Source: Chenggangzhangella methanolivorans (GTDB taxonomy: Bacteria > Pseudomonadota > Alphaproteobacteria > Rhizobiales > Methylopilaceae). From it: 64,000 nucleotides of DNA. The stretch spans positions 4,354,501 through 4,418,500 of the forward strand of contig NZ_CP081869.1 in NCBI RefSeq assembly GCF_019797865.1. Reading direction: 5' to 3'. The notes below the pieces were generated by a model, which made no database searches, was not told the origin of the DNA, and saw nothing but the letters and a program-made list of their open reading frames with translations. Shown here one piece after another: positions 49,708-62,294 of this stretch. Position 1 is the first letter of the stretch. Each line of letters begins with the position of its first letter. Made by a program: the position numbers and the translations under genes.

Positions 49708-49711
<4 letters not shown>
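48836..49711 (-). CDS. livG: LivG, branched-chain amino-acid ABC transporter ATP-binding protein
   Basis: The second ATPase of the liv importer. It begins [20 protein letters not shown], has [20 protein letters not shown], Walker [20 protein letters not shown], the LivG-specific [20 protein letters not shown] insertion, the signature region [16 protein letters not shown], Walker [17 protein letters not shown] and [20 protein letters not shown]. The start at 49711 overlaps the livM stop (ATGA), and the stop overlaps livF. At 291 residues it is slightly longer than the family average, with an acidic tail [14 protein letters not shown]. Confidence 0.97.
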
Positions 49712-51009
<1,298 letters not shown>

Positions 51010-51016
51010 CCGCGCC

Positions 51017-51930
51017 TCAGACCTTCTCGACTTCCGGGCGCCCAAGCAGGCCGGAGGGCAAGAAGATCAGCACGATGATCAGGATGGAGAAGGCCGCGAC
51101 GTCCTTGTACTCGACCGAGAAATAGGCCGACCAGAAGGTCTCGATGAGGCCGATCAGCAGGCCGCCGATCATGGCGCCAGGCAGCGAGCCGATGCCGCCG
51201 AGCACCGCCGCCGTGAAGGCTTTCACGCCCGCCACGAAGCCGATGTAGAAGTCCACCACGCCGTAATAGAGCAGGTACATCAGCCCTGCGACGCTCGCGA
51301 GCGCGGCGCCCATCACGAAGGTCAGCGAGATCGTCCGGTCGACGTCTACGCCCAGCAGCGCGGCCATCTTGCGGTCCTGCTCGCAGGCGCGCTGGGCGCG
51401 GCCGAGATTGGTGCGCGAGACGATCAGCGTGAACGCGACCATCAGCGCGACGGTGAGCAGCACGATGATGATCTGGACGTTCGAGATGTTGACCCCGAAG
51501 CCGTCGACCGCGCCGAACTTGTGGCCGCCGGTGACGACGGGCGGCAGCGGCTTGAAGCGGGCTCCCTGGGTCACCTGCGCGTAGTTTTGCAGGAAGATCG
51601 ACATGCCGATCGCCGAGATCAGCGGCGCGAGCCGGAACGAGCCGCGCAAAGGTCGGTAGGCGACCCGTTCCACCGTCCAGCCGTAGAGCGCGGTCAGCGC
51701 CATCGCCACGAACAGCACCAGCAGCAGCGCCAGCGGCACGAAGGTGATGCCGATGGAGGTCAGCGCCAGGAAGACGATGAGGGAGAGGAACGCCCCGATC
51801 ATGAACACGTCGCCATGGGCGAAATTGATCATGCCGACGATGCCGTAGACCATCGTGTAGCCGATGGCGATGAGCCCGTAGATCGAGCCGAGGGTGACGC
51901 CGTTGACGAGTGCTGGGCGAAATACTCCAT
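51017..51930 (-). CDS. livH: LivH, branched-chain amino-acid ABC transporter permease, N-terminal frameshift
   Basis: First gene of the liv operon. The conserved body is VNGVTLGSIYGLIAIGYTMV, GMINFAHGDVFMIGAFLSLI, RLAPLISAIGMSIFLQNYAQ, the coupling loop RACEQDRKMAALLGVDVDRT, FTAAVLGGIGSLPGAMIGGL and the end LPSGLLGRPEVEKV. The family start MEYFAQ is found at 51930 one base out of frame with the body, so a frame change near 51912 is inferred; the longer in-frame upstream extension is arginine/proline-rich noise. The promoter should lie in the gap up to 52202, shared with the divergent class D-like gene. Confidence 0.93.
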
Positions 51931-52202
51931 CGGCCGGCGGCGTCTCCTGTGTCGGGGGAGGGCGCCCGAACGATGGGCGCGCGCGTTCGTTAGGCAGTCT
52001 TAGCAAGGCCGTTGGCGTCCGACAACGCGTCGAGTGCGCAGGGCGGCATTCGTGAGGGAATGACGAAGGGTCGCGCGGCGCAACCTTTCCCGATCGGCGT
52101 CGAAGGGGGTACTAGGGGCGGAATGCAAGCGCCATCGGGGGCTTGAAATGAGCGCGCGTTCGAAAATTTATCGGTTTTGGCGCGCCAGCGGTCGCGCCGC
52201 GC

Positions 52203-53036
52203 ATGGTTCGGAGGGTTTCTGATCTGATGTCGAAGGGCGTTCGACTGGGCGCATTGGCGCTGAGCGCGACGCTCGCGGCGCCCTTCGGCGTGCGCGCGGA
52301 AGGACCTGTGGATCTCGCCTCCGCGTTCGAACGCGCTTTTTCAGGATCGGAAGCCTGCGTGGTCCTGCGCGACGTCGCGCCGGGCGCGGGCGCCGCGGTC
52401 TCCGATCCGCAGACCTGCGCCCGACGGTTGCCGCCCTGCGCCACGCTCGAGGTTCCAGCGACCGTGATCGCGCTCGACCGCGGCGTGACGCCGGACGCCA
52501 ACGCCCCGGTCAAGCGCAATCCCCCGCAGGAAGGCGATCCGCCCGAGGGCGTCAATCTGCGCGACGCGTCGCGCAAACAGGTGGGCTGGGTGTTCGAAGA
52601 GGTGGCGCGCCGCATCGGGCCCGAAGCCTTTACGCGGGCGCTCGCTGCGATGCGCTATGGCGACGTCGAGGCGAACGGCCGCCCGCTCGAGCGCATCGAC
52701 CGCGACGCCGACGGGCAGGGTCTGTCGCTCAGCCCGATCGAACAGGTCGACTTTCTGGCCCGCCTCAAGCGCGGCGAGCTGCCGACCTCAGCCGAAAGCC
52801 AGGCGCGCGCCGCCGAGGTGCTGGCGACGGAACGAATCGGCGATGCGACCATCTCCTGGAAGAGCGGGGCGTGCGACGGCGTCGCCTGGTCGGTCGGCTG
52901 GGTCGACCGCGCGCAGAGAAGCGTGATCTTCGCCGCCGCGATGACTGGACAGCAGCGCTCCACGGAAGAGGCTTCCGAGCGCATGAAGCGTCTGATGTCG
53001 GATCTCGCGCTGATCCCGCCGCCGCAGCCGAAATAG
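52203..53036 (+). CDS. secreted class D beta-lactamase-like protein lacking SxxK
   Basis: The intact 277-residue protein has a signal peptide (in-frame ATG at 52227 gives MSKGVRLGALALSATLAAPF). The body aligns with class D beta-lactamases and the BlaR1 sensor: ACVVLRDVAPG, then PPCATLEVPATVIALDRGV, VGWVFEEVARRIGPEAFTRA, MRYGDVEANG and SWKSGACDGVAWSVGWVDRA. At the position of the catalytic STFK tetrad it has Ala80-Thr-Leu-Glu83, so both nucleophile and carboxylated Lys are missing. The SxV Ser is also absent and YGN is YGD, while KTG is retained as KSG (220-222). DNA around the motif is clear. It may bind peptidoglycan or beta-lactams without hydrolysis, or have a new role. Confidence 0.75.
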   Translation: MVRRVSDLMSKGVRLGALALSATLAAPFGVRAEGPVDLASAFERAFSGSEACVVLRDVAPGAGAAVSDPQTCARRLPPCATLEVPATVIALDRGVTPDANAPVKRNPPQEGDPPEGVNLRDASRKQVGWVFEEVARRIGPEAFTRALAAMRYGDVEANGRPLERIDRDADGQGLSLSPIEQVDFLARLKRGELPTSAESQARAAEVLATERIGDATISWKSGACDGVAWSVGWVDRAQRSVIFAAAMTGQQRSTEEASERMKRLMSDLALIPPPQPK

Positions 53037-53101
53037 GCGCGCTCGATTGCGGCCGCGGGCGGTCGTGGCTATCTGGCGTGAAGCCGGAACTTCGAAGTCC
53101 C

Positions 53102-54093
53102 ATGACAGATCCGATCCGAGACCCGCTCATTGTCGCCGAAGCCTGGGCCAGGGAGGGCCGTGCGGTCGCGCTTGCGACCGTGGTGGAGACCTGGGGCTCG
53201 GCCCCTCGGCCGGTCGGCAGCCATCTCGCGATCGACGCCGACGGAGCGTTCGAAGGGTCGGTTTCGGGAGGCTGCGTCGAGGGCGCGGTGGTGGCCGAGG
53301 CGGTGGAGGTCATCGCCTCCGGCTCTTCGAGGATTCTCGAGTTCGGCGTCGCGGACGAGACGGCCTGGGAGGTTGGACTCTCCTGCGGCGGGCGAATCCG
53401 GGTGCTGGTCGAGAAGCATGAGGCTCGAGCTTCTCGCCGCCCTCAACGCCGCCCGCGCGGAGCGCCGAGCCGCGGTGGTCGCGACCGCGCTCGACGGCGG
53501 CGCCCAGCGGCTGATCCTCGATTCCGCGGAGACCCGCTCGAAGCGGCGATCGAAATCGCAATCCGGGCTGGAACGAGCCGGCTCGTCGACAGCCCCGAGG
53601 GTCCGGTGTTCCTCAACGTCCACCGGCCGCCCACCCGAATCGTCGTGGTGGGCGCGGTCCATGTGAGCCAAGCGCTCGCGCCGCTGGCCGCCGCGCTCGG
53701 CCATCATGTGACGGTGGTCGATCCCCGCACGGCCTTTGCGACCGAGGCCCGCTTCAGCGGCGTCGACCTTGTGGCCGACTGGCCCGACCGCGCGCTGCCG
53801 GCGGTCGGCCTCGACGCCTTCACCGCGTTTGCGGCGCTCACCCATGATCCGAAGATCGACGATCCGGGCCTCGTCGAGGCGCTGAAAGCCAATTGCTTTT
53901 ATGTCGGGGCGCTCGGGTCGCGTAAGACGCACGCCAAGCGCGTCGAGCGGCTTGCGGCGTTGGGCGTCGCGCGCGAGAAGATCAACCGCATCCGCGCGCC
54001 CATCGGACTTCCGATCGGCGCCTCGTCGCCCGCCGAGATCGCTTTGTCGATCCTCGCCGAAATCACCCAGGCCATGCGCCTGCCGGAGGCCCC

Positions 54094-54097
<4 letters not shown>
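53102..54097 (+). CDS. XdhC/CoxI-family molybdenum-cofactor insertion factor, frameshifted
   Basis: XdhC-type proteins bind molybdenum cofactor and deliver it to xanthine dehydrogenase or related hydroxylases. The N-terminal XdhC_CoxI domain has ATVVETWGSAPRPVGSHLAI, DGAFEGSVSGGCVEGAVVAE and the GLSCGGRIRVLVEKHE motif. The C-terminal Rossmann domain has RIVVVGAVHVSQALAPLAAA, VTVVDPRTAFATEARF, ALTHDPKIDDPGLVEALKAN and FYVGALGSRKTHAKRVERL. Frame changes lie near 53420 and 53530. The stop overlaps the next gene (ATGA). No xdhAB or cox genes lie in the window. Confidence 0.85.
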
Positions 54098-55710
<1,613 letters not shown>

Positions 55711-55712
<2 letters not shown>

Positions 55713-55748
55713 AAAAGAGGCTCCCCGGGGGAAGCCGGGAAGCCTCTA
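55711..55748 (-). terminator. Rho-independent terminator of the small Gly/His-rich protein gene
   Basis: A stem near GAGGCTTCCCGG with one mismatch is followed on the minus strand by six T residues (the A-run at 55711-55716 on the plus strand). It ends minus-strand transcripts 25 bp after the small protein gene and abuts the stop of the MobA-like fusion. Confidence 0.75.
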
Positions 55749-55772
55749 GGGACTGCGCTGGGGAAAAGCGGA

Positions 55773-56094
55773 TCAGCAGGCCGGACGCACGACCTTCACG
55801 AGCTCGCCACGGGCGTTATAGTGGCTCGTGACCGTCTGGCCGCAGGCCGGATAGACGACAGCCGGACGATAGGCCGCGCTGGCGATCGCGGCGCCCGCCG
55901 CAAGGCCGAGACCGCCGAAAGCGAGCGTGCGGCCGACGCCCAATGGCCGTCATGATGGTCCCAGCCGCCATGGTGATCCCAGCCATGGCCGCCCCAGCCG
56001 CCGCCGTGGAACGGCTCGGCGCTGGCGGGAGCGTCGCGCCGACGAGAGCGACGGCGCAAAGGGCGGCGGGAACGAGGGCGCGAAACGACGTCAT
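55773..56094 (-). CDS. small secreted Gly/His/Trp-rich protein, frameshifted
   Basis: The start at 56094 gives MTSFRALVPAALCAVALVGA, a signal peptide. A frame change near 56020 leads into a repeat rich in Gly, His, Trp and Asp (HGWDHHGGWDHHDGHW). Another near 55940 leads to TLAFGGLGLAAGAAIASAAY and the end QTVTSHYNARGELVKVVRPA plus a C-terminal Cys. The total is about 105 residues. Small GH-rich envelope proteins like this are common in Rhizobiales, often with a glycine-zipper-like membrane segment. Metal binding by the His-rich repeat is possible; no function is known. Confidence 0.6.
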
Positions 56095-56211
56095 GGACGT
56101 CACTCCTGAGAAAGGCTCGCCGAAGTCTGCGGAACAGCGCCGCCCCGGAATGGGAAAGCCTCGGTGGGCTCTCCCAAACAACGGAGCGGAGAAGTCGTCG
56201 TTCCCGGATGT

Positions 56212-56417
56212 CTAATCTTTAATATATGGCTGTTTGGTAATATTCGGCGAAGATGTGGCAGTCTTCGGTTCGCCTGCTGTCTTCGCGCGCCGGCAGCGCT
56301 CGGAGCAGTAAAGGACCTCGTCCCACACCCGCTCCCATTTCTTGCGCCACGCGAAGGGCCGGCCGCAGACAGGGCAGGTCTTGGTCGGCAGGTCGGATTT
56401 TGGGTGCGTTTTGGCAT
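56212..56417 (-). CDS. DUF2256 small zinc-ribbon-like protein, N-terminal frameshift
   Basis: About 65 residues with the DUF2256 signature [20 protein letters not shown], then [20 protein letters not shown], giving two Cys pairs for a metal. The start is uncertain: ATG at 56417 begins MPKRTQN and needs a one-base change to reach KSDLPTK. DUF2256 genes are frequent neighbours of the FeS photolyase/cryptochrome-like gene, which here lies divergently 230 bp away. A role in that system is inferred from position only. Confidence 0.75.
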
Positions 56418-56440
56418 TGCTATCCGGTTCGCTCGGACGG

Positions 56441-56573
56441 GCCGACTGCGTGCTTCGAGACGCCTGGCTTGCGCCAGGCTCCTCAGCATGAGGACATTTG
56501 GCGCAAGCCATATCCCAACCCTTCCTCATGCTGAGGAGCCGGCGAAGGCGGCGTCTCGAAGCACGCAGTCGGC
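56441..56573. repeat. family B palindromic repeat (copy B3)
   Basis: Two perfect 24-bp inverted arms (56441-56464 and 56550-56573) enclose inner arms containing CTCCTCAGCATGAGGA and TCCTCATGCTGAGGAG. It is the best-preserved family B copy. It occupies the divergent gap between the DUF2256 and photolyase genes, so it lies in or near both promoters. Confidence 0.9.
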
Positions 56574-56649
56574 TTGCGCAGCTCTTCCGGGAACCGCCGC
56601 GCTCCGCCCTGCGTAACACCGCCATGCTCCTCCCTACACCCGGCCGCTG

Positions 56650-58191
56650 ATGCCCAAAACTCTCCGCTTGCTGCTTGGCGACCAACTCACGCGCGGGATC
56701 GCCTCGCTGAAGGATCTCGATCCCGAGACCGACGTCGTTCTGATGGCGGAGGTCATGGAGGAGGCGACTTATGTCCCGCATCACAAGCAGAAGCTCGTTT
56801 TCCTGTTCGCCGCCATGCGGGCCTTCGCTGAGGAGCTTCAGGGCGAGGGGATCGAGGTCGACTATGTCAGGCTCGACGACGCCGAAAACACCGGCTCGCT
56901 CGGCGGGGAGCTGAAGCGCGCGGTGAAGCGCCACAAGCCGTCCCGGGTCACGCTCACCGAGCCCGGCGAGTGGCGGGTGCGCGAAATGTTCGACGACTGG
57001 CGCGAGGAGCTCGATTGCGACGTCGTCATCCGCGAGGACGACCGCTTCGTGTGCTCGCACGCTAACTTCGAGCGTTGGGCCGATGGCCGCAAGGCGCTCA
57101 GGATGGAGTTTTTCTACCGCGAGATGCGCCGCGCTGCCGGCCTCCTGATGGACGGCGACAAGCCCGAAGGCGGCCAATGGAATTTCGACGTCGAGAACCG
57201 GAAGAAGCTGCCGAAGAGCCAGAAAATCCCGAAGCGGCTGCGCTTTCCGGCGGACGCCAAAACGCGCGAGGTCATCGCGCTGGTCGAAAAGCGTTTCCCG
57301 AAGAATTTCGGGACGCTCGAAGACTTCGGCTGGGCGGTCACGCGCGACGACGCGTTGAAAGCGCTGAAGGAGTTCATCGCCTCCGCGCTCGAAAATTTCG
57401 GCGACTATCAGGACGCCATGAAGGCCGGCGGCCCGTTCCTCTTTCACGGGCTGGTCTCGCCCTACATCAACGCGGGCCTGCTGACCCCGCTCGAGGTCTG
57501 CGAGGCGGCCGAGACCGCATATCGGGCCGGCAAGGCGCCGCTCAACGCTGTCGAAGGCTTCATCCGCCAGATCATCGGCTGGCGCGAATATGTCCGCGGG
57601 ATCTATTGGCTAAAGATGCCGGAGTATCGCGAGACCAATCATCTGGGCGCCAAGCGCAAGCTTCCGGATCTCTATTGGACCGCCGAGACCGACATGAACT
57701 GTCTCGCCAATTGCGTGGCGGACACGCGCGACCACGCCTACGCGCACCACATCCAGCGGCTGATGGTGCTCGGTAACTTCGCGCTGTTGGCCGGCGTTTC
57801 ACCGCGGGAGGTGCAGGATTGGTATCTGCTCGTCTACGCCGATGCTTACGAATGGGTGGAGCTTCCCAACGTCCATGGCATGGTGCTGTTCGCCGACGGC
57901 GGGCTGCTGGGCTCAAAGCCCTATGCGGCCTCGGGCGCCTATATCGACCGCATGTCGGACTATTGCGGCGACTGCGCCTACGACGTGAAGGCGAAGGCGG
58001 GCGAGAAAGCGTGTCCGTTCAACTATCTCTACTGGGATTTTCTCATTCGCAACGAGAAGAAGCTCTCGGGCAACAACCGGCTCGCGATGCCGTATCGGAA
58101 TCTCGCGCGGTTCGAGAAAACGCGGGTGGAGGAGATCCGGGCCGACGCGAGGAGGTTTCTGGAGAGCCTGCCCGCCACCTATGAGGGGTGA
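56650..58191 (+). CDS. [4Fe-4S] bacterial photolyase/cryptochrome (PhrB/FeS-BCP type)
   Basis: The intact 513-residue protein belongs to the prokaryotic (6-4) photolyase and cryptochrome group that carries FAD, a lumazine antenna and an iron-sulfur cluster. It begins [20 protein letters not shown]. The FAD region includes [20 protein letters not shown] and [40 protein letters not shown] follows. Cluster Cys residues appear in [17 protein letters not shown] and [13 protein letters not shown]. Normal family length is about 510. It repairs UV-damaged DNA or senses light. It is divergent from DUF2256. Confidence 0.93.
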   Translation: MPKTLRLLLGDQLTRGIASLKDLDPETDVVLMAEVMEEATYVPHHKQKLVFLFAAMRAFAEELQGEGIEVDYVRLDDAENTGSLGGELKRAVKRHKPSRVTLTEPGEWRVREMFDDWREELDCDVVIREDDRFVCSHANFERWADGRKALRMEFFYREMRRAAGLLMDGDKPEGGQWNFDVENRKKLPKSQKIPKRLRFPADAKTREVIALVEKRFPKNFGTLEDFGWAVTRDDALKALKEFIASALENFGDYQDAMKAGGPFLFHGLVSPYINAGLLTPLEVCEAAETAYRAGKAPLNAVEGFIRQIIGWREYVRGIYWLKMPEYRETNHLGAKRKLPDLYWTAETDMNCLANCVADTRDHAYAHHIQRLMVLGNFALLAGVSPREVQDWYLLVYADAYEWVELPNVHGMVLFADGGLLGSKPYAASGAYIDRMSDYCGDCAYDVKAKAGEKACPFNYLYWDFLIRNEKKLSGNNRLAMPYRNLARFEKTRVEEIRADARRFLESLPATYEG

Positions 58192-58197
58192 ACCGCT

Positions 58198-58316
58198 CTC
58201 GTCCCGGACTCGATCCGGGACCCAGAACCGACAGACGCTCAGAATGCAGCACGGAGGCGGCGGAGCCTTGTTGAGAAACGTCTCGGTTCTGGGTCCCGGA
58301 TCAAGTCCGGGACAAG
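58198..58316. repeat. family A palindromic repeat pair (copy A3)
   Basis: Inverted units TCCCGGACTCGATCCGGGAC and GTCCCGGATCAAGTCCGGGA face each other across 55 bp. The pair nearly fills the 129-bp gap between the convergent photolyase and DUF488 genes. Confidence 0.85.
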
Positions 58317-58320
58317 GGAG

Positions 58321-58790
58321 CTATGGCCGCTCGAAACTCGCCGGCAATGGGTGCAGGTGTTCGAGCGTCACGCCGGTCAGCGCCGCTTCGACGCGTTCGG
58401 CCACCATCATGCGGTGGCAATGCTCGGGTTCGCGCTCGAAGCACAGCAGGCAGAGCTTTCGGCCGTCACGCACAAGCTGGATAAGCCCCGCCAGATCCTC
58501 CTGCGCGGCGTCGGTCTCCAACTGTTCGGCGAAGATCTTTTTCATCTCCGCATGCCGGCCGCCCGCGCCGCCGCTCGGCCCTCCGCCGGGGTGCCCAGCG
58601 CGCGCAGGTGCAGGTAGCCGAGGCCGCGCTCGTCGACGCCCGCGGACAGCGCGCGCTTCGAGAAACCGGGACGCCGGGAGTTCGCCACCGCGCGGATGTC
58701 CACCAGCACGTCGACGCCTGCCGTCACCAGCGCGTCGTTCAGCGCCGCGGGCGTTGCGCCCTCATAGCCGATCGTGAACAGGCGGCTCAT
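58321..58790 (-). CDS. DUF488 family protein, one frameshift
   Basis: DUF488 proteins are small cytoplasmic proteins of unknown function. The opening MSRLFTIGYEGATPAALNDA and VDVLVDIRAVANSRRPGFSK are the family signature. After GYLHLRALGTPAEGRAAAR a frame change near 58550 leads to MKKIFAEQLETDAAQEDLAG and KLCLLCFEREPEHCHRMMVA with the conserved Cys/His pair. The start at 58790 overlaps the stop of the upstream secreted-protein gene (ATGA). Joined length about 156 residues is normal. Confidence 0.88.
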
Positions 58791-59293
58791 TTCATCGGAC
58801 ACGCCCAGACCTTCTCCACTTTGGCGGCGAAACGCACCGCAGGATAACCGTCGAAGAACGCCGGGATCACGAAAACGCCTTCGCCCGCTGGCGGCACAAG
58901 CCCCGCGCCCGTGAACTCGATCGGGTTCAGGTCCATGTTCTGCGCCGTCACCTCCACCTTCGTCAAAGCCCTGTCGGCGAAGGGATTCTTGAAGTCCCAG
59001 ACGAAGGTGTTGGACTGGACGTAATAGCTTGGCGTCTCGGCGCGCAGCTTCTTCAGGTCCTCCTTGCTGAGCGGCTCGGCCTTGCAGTCAGTGAGGGCAG
59101 CGAGCTTGCCCTCGCTCTGCAGCCTGTCGCGCACGGCGCCCTCGCAGGTTTGCCGGCATTCCTTGGCGGCGTCGCGGATCTGCTGGTCGTCGGACTGGCT
59201 CTGGATCTTTCCCCCGAGACATTCCCGGAAGCAGGTGGCGGAGGCCGGCGCGGCCGAGAGGGCCGCGAGGCTCAGCGCGATCACAAGGCGCAT
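58787..59293 (-). CDS. secreted Cys-containing protein with a FxLYD-like beta-domain
   Basis: The 168-residue precursor begins MRLVIALSLAALSAAPASA, a signal peptide. The mature N-terminal part has CFRECLGGKIQSQSDDQQIR and AAKECRQTCEGAVRDRLQSE, a four-Cys helical hairpin likely to form disulfides. The C-terminal 70 residues (LTKVEVTAQNMDLNPIEFTG, then GVFVIPAFFDGYPAVRFAAK) look like an immunoglobulin-like beta-sandwich. I do not recognise a named family. It overlaps the DUF488 start, so both are made from one transcript. The longer frame upstream of 59293 is not supported. Confidence 0.65.
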   Translation of the reverse strand: MRLVIALSLAALSAAPASATCFRECLGGKIQSQSDDQQIRDAAKECRQTCEGAVRDRLQSEGKLAALTDCKAEPLSKEDLKKLRAETPSYYVQSNTFVWDFKNPFADRALTKVEVTAQNMDLNPIEFTGAGLVPPAGEGVFVIPAFFDGYPAVRFAAKVEKVWACPMK

Positions 59294-59542
59294 CGAGGTC
59301 TCTCCCGTGTCGCCTGTTTTGTGCGGCCGTCTCGCGGCCTCGGGCGACAAAGAGATTCTAGCTCTCGCGAGAGGAGGATCGAGACGTCCGCGCGGCCCTG
59401 TCAGCACTCATCGCGGAGCGCTGCCAAATATCTGTTCTACAAGGATTTTTAACGTTGCGGGATTGTCATGGAGCGACGGAGGCGTCCCTAATCCAAATGC
59501 GGCGCGAAGGCAACCGCGCCCATCGAGCGATGGAGGTTTTCC

Positions 59543-59821
59543 ATGAGCGGATGCGCGAGATCGGACTTTCAGAAGCAGATCGACGGCTTCGGCCTCACCA
59601 CGGCCGAGATCCTTTACCGGATGCCGGATCATCCGGGCCTGCTGCAGTCTTACGTCTGGCAGGACTACGACCGCTGCCCCGAATATCCGGTGCTGCGCGG
59701 CTTCCTCGACTGGTGGCGGCGCGAGATCGAGGGCGTGCTGCATTCGGTGCGCGTCGGCCACAAAGCGCTGATCGGCCCGGCGGACTTCAAGCCGGTGAGG
59801 GCGGAGTTCCGGCTGAACTGA
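59543..59821 (+). CDS. Usg-family small protein
   Basis: An intact 92-residue protein with FGLTTAEILYRMPDHPGLLQ, YVWQDYDRCPEYPVLRGFLD and WWRREIEGVLHSVRVGHKAL, the hallmark of the Usg family found across alphaproteobacteria, often near tryptophan-synthesis genes. Its function is unknown. A GGAGG-type site precedes the ATG at 59543. It stands alone between the secreted-protein gene and the glucosidase, convergent with the latter across repeat A4. Confidence 0.85.
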   Translation: MSGCARSDFQKQIDGFGLTTAEILYRMPDHPGLLQSYVWQDYDRCPEYPVLRGFLDWWRREIEGVLHSVRVGHKALIGPADFKPVRAEFRLN

Positions 59822-59848
59822 ACGCTTTTCGAGAACCGCCGCCCACCG

Positions 59849-59968
59849 TGTCCCGGACTTTGATCCGGGACCCAGAACCGATACCGCTCGCAACCACAAG
59901 CGCGACGCCGTGGAACTCTGCTTCTAAACGACGTCGGTTCTGGGTCCCGGATCAAGTCCGGGACAAGA
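59849..59968. repeat. family A palindromic repeat pair (copy A4)
   Basis: The left unit carries an extra T (GTCCCGGACTTTGATCCGGG), the right unit is GGTCCCGGATCAAGTCCGGG. The pair lies between the convergent Usg and glucosidase genes and fills most of the 158-bp gap. Confidence 0.85.
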
Positions 59969-59979
59969 AAGAGGGCGCT

Positions 59980-62168
59980 TTACGGCCGATACTCGAACCG
60001 CGCCGACTTGGTGTCCTCGGCGTCCGGGCCCGTCATGACCTCCACGCCGCCGGCAGCGATCTCGAAACCGGCGCCGGACGTCCAGTAGCCAAATCCTCGG
60101 GCTTGAGCTTAAGCGCCACTTCGCGCGTCTCGCCAGGCGCGAGCTCGACGCGGGCGAAGCCGCGCAGTTCCCTGGCGGGCCGGGCCACCCGAGCGCTCAG
60201 CGGACGGACATAGAGCTGCGGCACCGCGACCCCCGGTCGCTTGCCGACATTGGTGACGCGCACCGTGACCGTCTGGTCTTCGCCGCGGCGAAGCGTCGGG
60301 CGGGCGATCGTCGGCGCGCCATAAGCGAAGTCCGTATAGGCGAGGCCATGGCCAAACGGATAGAGCGGCTCGGGGCTCTGGTCGCGATAGCCGGAGGTGT
60401 AGGGGTCGGTCGGATCGTAGGGGCGTCCGGTGATGCGCTGATCGTGGTGGATCGGAACCTGGCCGAGCGCGCGGGGCATGGTCATCGGAAGGCGACCGCT
60501 CGGCGAGACGTCGCCCATGAGGACTGCCGCAAGCGCCGCGCCCCCCATGGTGCCGGGCTGCCAGGCGTAGAGGACCGCCGGCGCTTTCTCGGCGAGCTCG
60601 GTCAGCGCCAAAGGGCGGCCGGCGAACACCACGACGACGGTCGGCTTGCCGAGCGCGAGCACCGCGGAGGCGAGCGCCATCTGGTCGCCCGGCAGTCCGA
60701 GTTCGGCGCGGCTCGCCCCTTCGCCCGACTGGTCGAATTTCTCGCCGAGCGCCAGCACGACGACGTCGGCGCGGCGCGCCGTCTCGACCGCGGCCTCGAT
60801 CTCTTCTTCGCGCGACGCCGCGGCCGTGCCGCCCGGCGTGAACGTCACCTTGCCCTCGCCGAGGCGTTTTTCGAGGCCCATGCGCAGCGTGACGGTTTCG
60901 GACGGCTCTCCGCGGCCCGCCCAGGGGCCGAGCGTGTCGGCGGGGGCGTCGCCAAGCGGTCCGATCAGCGCGACGTCGTTGACGTCCGGCGCGAAGGGCA
61001 AGGCGCGGTCCTTGTTCTTCAGCAGAACGAAGGATTTTTCGGCGAGATCCTGCGAGGCCGCCAGGTGCTCGGGCTTCAGCGCAGCCTGGGGCGCGGCGGT
61101 GAGCCCACGCATCGGATCCTTGAACAGTCCGAGCGACTTCTTGAGCGTCAGCACGCGTCGGACCGCCTCGTCGAGCGCCGCCGGCTCGATCTCGCTTTCC
61201 CGCACGAGCAGCGGGAGATGCTCGACGAAGGCCCGCGACTCCATGTCGAGATCGGCGCCCGCCGTGAAGGCGAGTTTCGCCGCCGACCGATCGTCCTCCG
61301 CCACGCCATGCGTGACGGTTTCGTGGATCGCCTTGAAGTCGCTGGTGACGACGCCTTTGAAGCCCCATTCGCCCCGGAGGACGTCGGTGAGCAGGCGGCG
61401 GTTGATCACCGTCGGCGCGCCGTCGGGGGCGTTGAAGGCCGACATCATGCACTGGGTTCCGGCGTCCGCCGCCGCGCGGAACGGCGGCAGATAGGTTTCG
61501 CGCAAGCCCCGCTCGGAGATGTCCTGGGCGGTGTAGTCGCGTCCGCCCTCGACGGCGCCGTTGGCCCCGAAATGCTTGACGCAGGACTTGGCGAAGCTGT
61601 GGCCGCCGTCTCCGTCGACGCCCTTCACGCGGGCCTCGGCGATCCTTGAGGCGAGGTAGGAGCTCTCGCCGGGGCCCTCCACCACGCGGCCCCAGCGAGC
61701 GTCGCGGGAGACGTCAAGCATCGGAGTCAGCAAGAGATTCACGCCGTCGGCCGCGGCCTCGCGGGAGGCGATGTCCTCGGAGCGGCGGATCGCCTCAATG
61801 TCGAAGCTCGCGGCCTGGGCGAGCGGGGTCGGAAAGATCACGCGGTAGCCGTGGACGACGTCGAGCGCGAGGATCAGCGGGATCTTGAGGCGGCTGTCTA
61901 GAGCGCGCTTCTGTAGCTCGCGGGCGGTCTCGAAGCCGTGGACGTTGAACAGCGAACCGACCGTCCCGTCCTTCAATCCCTTGGTGATCGGGTCGAACTT
62001 GGTCTCGTGCATGGGCACGAACGAGACCATGTTCAGCTGCCCAGCCTTCTCCTCCAGGGTCATCTTTCCGATCAGCGCCTCAATCTCCGGATCGCGCGCC
62101 GGCTCGGCCATGGCTGGCGCGGCGGCGAAGGCGGCGGCGGCGAGGAGGATGAGGCGGCGGAACGTCAT
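59980..62168 (-). CDS. bglX: periplasmic GH3 beta-glucosidase (BglX-like), one C-terminal frameshift
   Basis: Family 3 glycoside hydrolases release glucose or related sugars from beta-linked oligosaccharides. A signal peptide (MTFRRLILLAAAAFAAAPAM) precedes IEALIGKMTLEEKAGQLNM. Catalytic-domain markers are NLLLTPMLDVSRDARWGRVV, KHFGANGAVEGGRDY and the nucleophile Asp in GVVTSDFKAIHETVTHGVA. The second domain has ADVVVLALGEKFDQSGEGAS, and a fibronectin-type-III-like C-terminal domain (VTVRVTNVGKRPGVAVPQLY) follows. A frame change near 60095 gives the true end GYWTSGAGFEIAAGGVEVMT with TAA at 59980-59982. Length about 728 fits BglX. Confidence 0.93.
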
Positions 62169-62294
62169 CGGGCGCGGGTCTCCTGAAAGGCGCCGGGACG
62201 CTTAGCACGGACGGCGCGGAAATCGCCTGCTTGCCCGATCACATCGCGCGCGCCAAAACCGACGCCCTTGCATCTCCAGCCATGGAGCCGTCCC

